64,000 bases of DNA. It comes from Oreocharis arfaki (Eukaryota; Chordata; Aves; Passeriformes; Paramythiidae). Every line of letters starts with the position of its first letter. Positions within the stretch are counted from its first letter, which is position 1. This document shows positions 60,401-64,000 of this stretch, one piece after another. The position numbers and the translations under genes were made by a program. Below the pieces are notes generated by a model. It was not told where the DNA came from, searched no databases, and saw nothing but the letters and a program-made list of their open reading frames with translations. The DNA lies in NCBI GenBank assembly GCA_013398015.1, contig VZRR01010916.1, forward strand, positions 248,001-312,000, written 5' to 3'.

Positions 60401-60559
60401 GTACTTTGGAATTAGAATATTTTGGTAGCATAAATGTAGGGGCGCTTTAAGATGTAGCTTAGCTAATGTACTAAATCATCCTTCATATGTTAAAAGGCGA
60501 AGGAAACCCACAATTAAAATTTTAAACTTATTAAGGAGTTGTTGCTATCACTGATTAGA

Positions 60560-61110
60560 CAGTCAGCTGTTGAGACAGTAGCTTTTATATAACAGGATAT
60601 TGTTTTGTTCATCACGTTACCACATTTGGCAAACTTTTATCTTAATGCGCCTATCGGGAATTCCAGTCTGACCTCAATCTGAGTAAAGCCTCGGAGGGGC
60701 CGGAGCGGAGCTGGCGGGAGGTGCCAGGGCCCTGCTCCCAGACTGTATATTTGTTATCACATGTTAATCAGATTCATCATTCTGTTTAATAAAGATTTCA
60801 GCTGCCACGCGAATGCATAATCGGCTATGTCTGAGTGCCCGTCTTTTGTCTCGAGCAGATTGCTCAAACTGTATTAAGCATCATTAGACAAAAATGACGA
60901 CCTTATTAATTTGTCCTTGATGTGTTTTCCAGCAGATTGGGCCTCATTATTATGCAAACACAGTACACAGAGCGGCACCAGAAGTAGCTCATTAATGTTT
61001 CTTTCCCCTTAGTACGTAACAGATTATTATTGTGAAGTGTGCATGAAATAATTGCTAATTATGGGCCTTAAATTGTACAGTGGTTGTCTGTCTCGGGGTT
61101 TTTCACCAGG
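60560..61110. promoter_or_regulatory. Probable conserved noncoding enhancer block
   Basis: The sequence has the texture of a vertebrate developmental enhancer. It is non-repetitive, with dense homeodomain cores (TAATTA at 61056-61061, plus several TTAAT/ATTAAT cores), an octamer-like ATGCAAAC at 60952-60959, GATTAG and TGACG motifs, and scattered CpGs that are rare in the surroundings. Position between the BRIP1 3' end and the expected TBX4 side suggests a TBX4 regulatory element. That link comes from known synteny, not from an alignment. Confidence 0.4.
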
Positions 61111-61239
61111 TTTAAGAGCACTGTAGAAGGCCAGCAGAAGCTACAGGTTAGCAGTGCTGAAGCAAGTAAAGGGGAAGGGAATCACAAAACATGCATTTTA
61201 TCACACATTTTCCTGCCTGTAAGGAGTAATTAGGACAGC

Positions 61240-61800
61240 TATGGATTGCTTTGGAGTTACCTCTCACTCCTCTGCTTATTGTAAAAGAAATTACTCCCAG
61301 CTGGCAAATAATTTAATAGATCTGTCTGCCCATGAATAGATGCAGGGGAGTTTGAACGATGGGCTTTTGATAAAAATCCAGCAGATTCTGCAGTGGTTGA
61401 GCTCGAGTTAGTGTGGATCCCTCATTTATACACCACTAAAATCGTCTGGGTTTCCAAACACTGCCCTTTCCACCATACATTTTCCCAGCTCTATTTTGCA
61501 CTTCCCACAGGCTCTCTGCATTCAGTGTAATTCTCCTTAAAATTCGTAAGCATTACAGAAATGACATGTCAGGATTTGGCATTGCTCTGTAGTTTGACAA
61601 CTTTGTGCTAAGTGTGTAATTGGTTTAAGCTGGGAGTGCCCCGTGCTTATCCATGGCACATCTCCTGTAATCTGGCTGCCACCGTAGCTGATAAGACTTG
61701 GCCACAACCGAAGTTTCTGCAGCGCTCGAAATAAAATCCTGATCCATTAAGGGTTTGCATGGATTTAGCTTTATAATCTGGTTTAAAAATGGTGAGTGGT
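61240..61800. promoter_or_regulatory. Second probable conserved noncoding block
   Basis: The stretch is non-repetitive with AT-core motifs (GCAAATAATTTAATAG, CATTTATACACC, TTATAATCTGG), a TGACATGTCA palindrome at about 61563-61572, and isolated CpGs (AAATTCGTAAG, GCGCTCGAAAT). No open frame is convincing. It is a weaker call than the preceding block. Confidence 0.3.
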
Positions 61801-64000
61801 CAGATCTTGGATGCAGGCTTTGTTGTCAAAAAGATGCTGTGAAAACCATTACGTCAGCTGGGGTTTTCCTAAACGTTGCTTTTGTTGATGATCTGAACTA
61901 AATGAAAGAGTGGCTTTTTCTGAACTGGCAATTATTTGTTATATATGAGCACTGAAACAGATATCCTGGAAGGTTAGGAGGATAATAACATTCATCTGAC
62001 ATTAGTTACATTAAATAATTTTAGTGTCTGACTGCATTTGGTTGATGTTAAATAGTTGCTTATGTCAGCTGATACCACCAGTTAAATGTGGTGGTGGCTT
62101 CATACAATATAAGTTGAAATAAATGAAGCATGTGAGCTGTAAAATATTCTTTAAACATTTCACATGTAGATCATAGATCATTACTGAGTATTTATGAAGC
62201 ACTGACCTGTATTACACATCCAAAAAATCAGAATGAAATTGTTCTGTGGAAACCAGATTCTCTTTACTGTGCTGTTCATTGCTGGGAACATGAATATTGA
62301 CTTGATTAATCACTTGAGAGATAAAAATTGAAAATAGTTGCAGAAATAAGAATTTACTTATGTTTTTGAAATTAATATATTGCTATGAACAGGCTCAGCT
62401 GTACTATTAGTATAGAGGTTCTGCAACCATGGTTATAATTTTCTTTCTGAATTTGCAGTGACACTGTTGCACACTGATGTTTGTCAGTGATAGAACACCA
62501 GTGCATATAAACTCTCTAAAACAGTGCTCAAGCATTGCAGCCAATTGTCAAATCAGGCTGCAAAGGACTTTTGTCCACGATGTTTGATACTGAAATTGTC
62601 ACATTTCTTTTGGACAATTTTCCTTTTCCTTCTCAATTTGTATTTTCCTGTTCTTTTTCTGCTCTGCATTTTGTCTTTCCCTGCTACTTTGAGTTTAATT
62701 GATCTGTTTAGTTACCAATTTTAATTAATTAATTTAAATCAAATTATTTTTTTCAGCGTGTGACTGTATTTAGTATGAAAGGCTACAGCCCACACAGAAA
62801 CCCTCGAGCACTTACCTGCTGAGAATTTCTGAGAAATAATCTGATGGCCAGGGAATATTGGAACTCAGCTGAGTTTGTGTCAGTGGATTAAATATTTTCG
62901 ATGAGTCTGGCTTTCCCCATGGATGGTGTGCATCCAGAGATGACCTTGAAAAAGGTTTTTCGTGTTGCTTCTTCCTGCTGGTGCCAGAATCATTTGTCTC
63001 CCAGGAATTATCTGTCTGAATTGCTTTCCTTGTGCTTGACACTGAATATGGTTCTTTTCACTCAGCCTAAGTGTGTTTGTTCCTCCTGTCTCTGTCAGTA
63101 GATCCTCGCTGGGATCAGTGCTGTTCTCAGCTCTCTGAAGCCTTATTAAAGGAGAAAAAATGGATTTAGAACTCTGGGAAGAAGCTGAGCAGTGTTTCAG
63201 TAAATGTCTCTCTGTGTGTTTGCAAAATCTGCTGTGTATTTATCATCACAGCCATGCTTGCACTGTTCTCTGCGAAGGCTGAGAGCTCTAGGTGTCAGGG
63301 ACTGAATATTTTATTCTTTAATTCCTTGAGAGCTATATTTAAGTGAAACTAAATCCTATTGAGGGACAAATACATGTCAAACTTTGAATTCTGTCTTGCA
63401 GTTACCAGTGCTTTTGATCTCTTATTTTTTAAGACATGAATTTTCCTTCTCTTGAAGGAAATGTAAAAACATATTATCTTTCCCACCTGGAAATTTATTT
63501 TTCCTTTGTCTGGGCTAGGGATGAGATGTGTAACTTCCCCTAAGTATTGTAGGTTTATCCTCAGCATCTGACACTAAACTTGTACCAGGATGATCTTGCT
63601 GAGGATGTTTTTTATCACTGGTGCTGACAGAGAGATATTTTCTATTTAAATTGGTCTCTAATCTTATGCCTGTCTCACTTCAGGCCTGGCCTGCTGGAAT
63701 GGACTTGTCTGGAATAAGGCACCTGTGGCAGCAGCTCTGCCATGGGGCTGCTGCAAACGGGATCTTTTGAGCAAACCCACACCCAGCAGAGACAGAAGGG
63801 TTTGGTGGTCATAACTAATTCTTTTTTAAATTCAGGGCTGGCCTTCCAGAGCCATTTGATGTAGGTTGTTTGGGGGTTTTTTACAGATTAATTAGTGCTT
63901 CATTTATGTTGTGTATGTCCTACCTCCCTGCTCGTGCCGGTCAGAAAAAGCCTGACGTGTAACCTGGCAGAATTATTTGAATTCCACTATATTGCAATTT
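61801..64000. other. Intergenic stretch at right edge, no gene seen
   Basis: No exon of TBX4 or any other known gene is recognisable here. Open frames of 60-80 codons on both strands have no family resemblance. Confidence 0.6.

Noticed and set aside
1..64000. tRNA, rRNA, CRISPR arrays, bacterial operons or intact viral genes
   Set aside because: Nothing of this kind was recognised; the window is ordinary vertebrate nuclear sequence.

Overview
The window is vertebrate nuclear DNA, almost certainly from a bird. It has GT-AG introns, long AT-rich introns, one CpG island and degraded 3' ends of CR1-type LINEs, the typical avian retroposon. All recognisable coding sequence is on the + strand. Two genes are certain: the last seven exons of INTS2 (32-4514) and the whole coding part of BRIP1/FANCJ (start codon 7133, stop codon ending at 52713). 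The order INTS2 then BRIP1, both in the same direction, matches human 17q23, where NACA2, TBX4 and TBX2 lie beyond the BRIP1 3' end. The species cannot be named from the sequence.

Layout. 1-4514: INTS2 exons encoding the C-terminal 374 residues. 4515 to about 5630: INTS2 3'UTR with two AATAAA signals and a Pumilio-type element. 5840-6000: AT-only low-complexity block. 6025-6540: CpG island promoter of BRIP1 with an RFX X-box and two inverted CCAAT boxes. 7098-52713: BRIP1 exons 2-20, giving a 1255-residue helicase (human 1249). Introns 14 (16.3 kb) and 16 (10.1 kb) make up over half of the gene. 52714 to about 53540: BRIP1 3'UTR. 55.4-58.5 kb: a set of exon-like open segments with phase-compatible splice sites that I cannot assign to a known gene. 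60.4-61.8 kb: homeodomain- and octamer-motif-rich sequence that looks like a conserved noncoding (enhancer) cluster, plausibly part of the TBX4 landscape.

Biology. INTS2 is a structural subunit of Integrator, which cleaves snRNA precursors and nascent RNA at paused polymerase II. BRIP1 is a 5'-3' Fe-S helicase of the Fanconi anaemia pathway. Here it keeps the Q motif, Walker A, four Fe-S cysteines, DEAH box, motif VI, the MLH1-binding lysine pair and the TopBP1-binding threonine at exactly residue 1133. It has no pSer-Pro-x-Phe motif for BRCA1 BRCT binding.

The main lead for something undescribed is the candidate gene downstream of BRIP1. The best exon pair (57042-57257 and 57878-58035) splices in frame through a GAC codon. 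It is a hypothesis that needs RNA evidence. Most other open frames in the introns look like chance.
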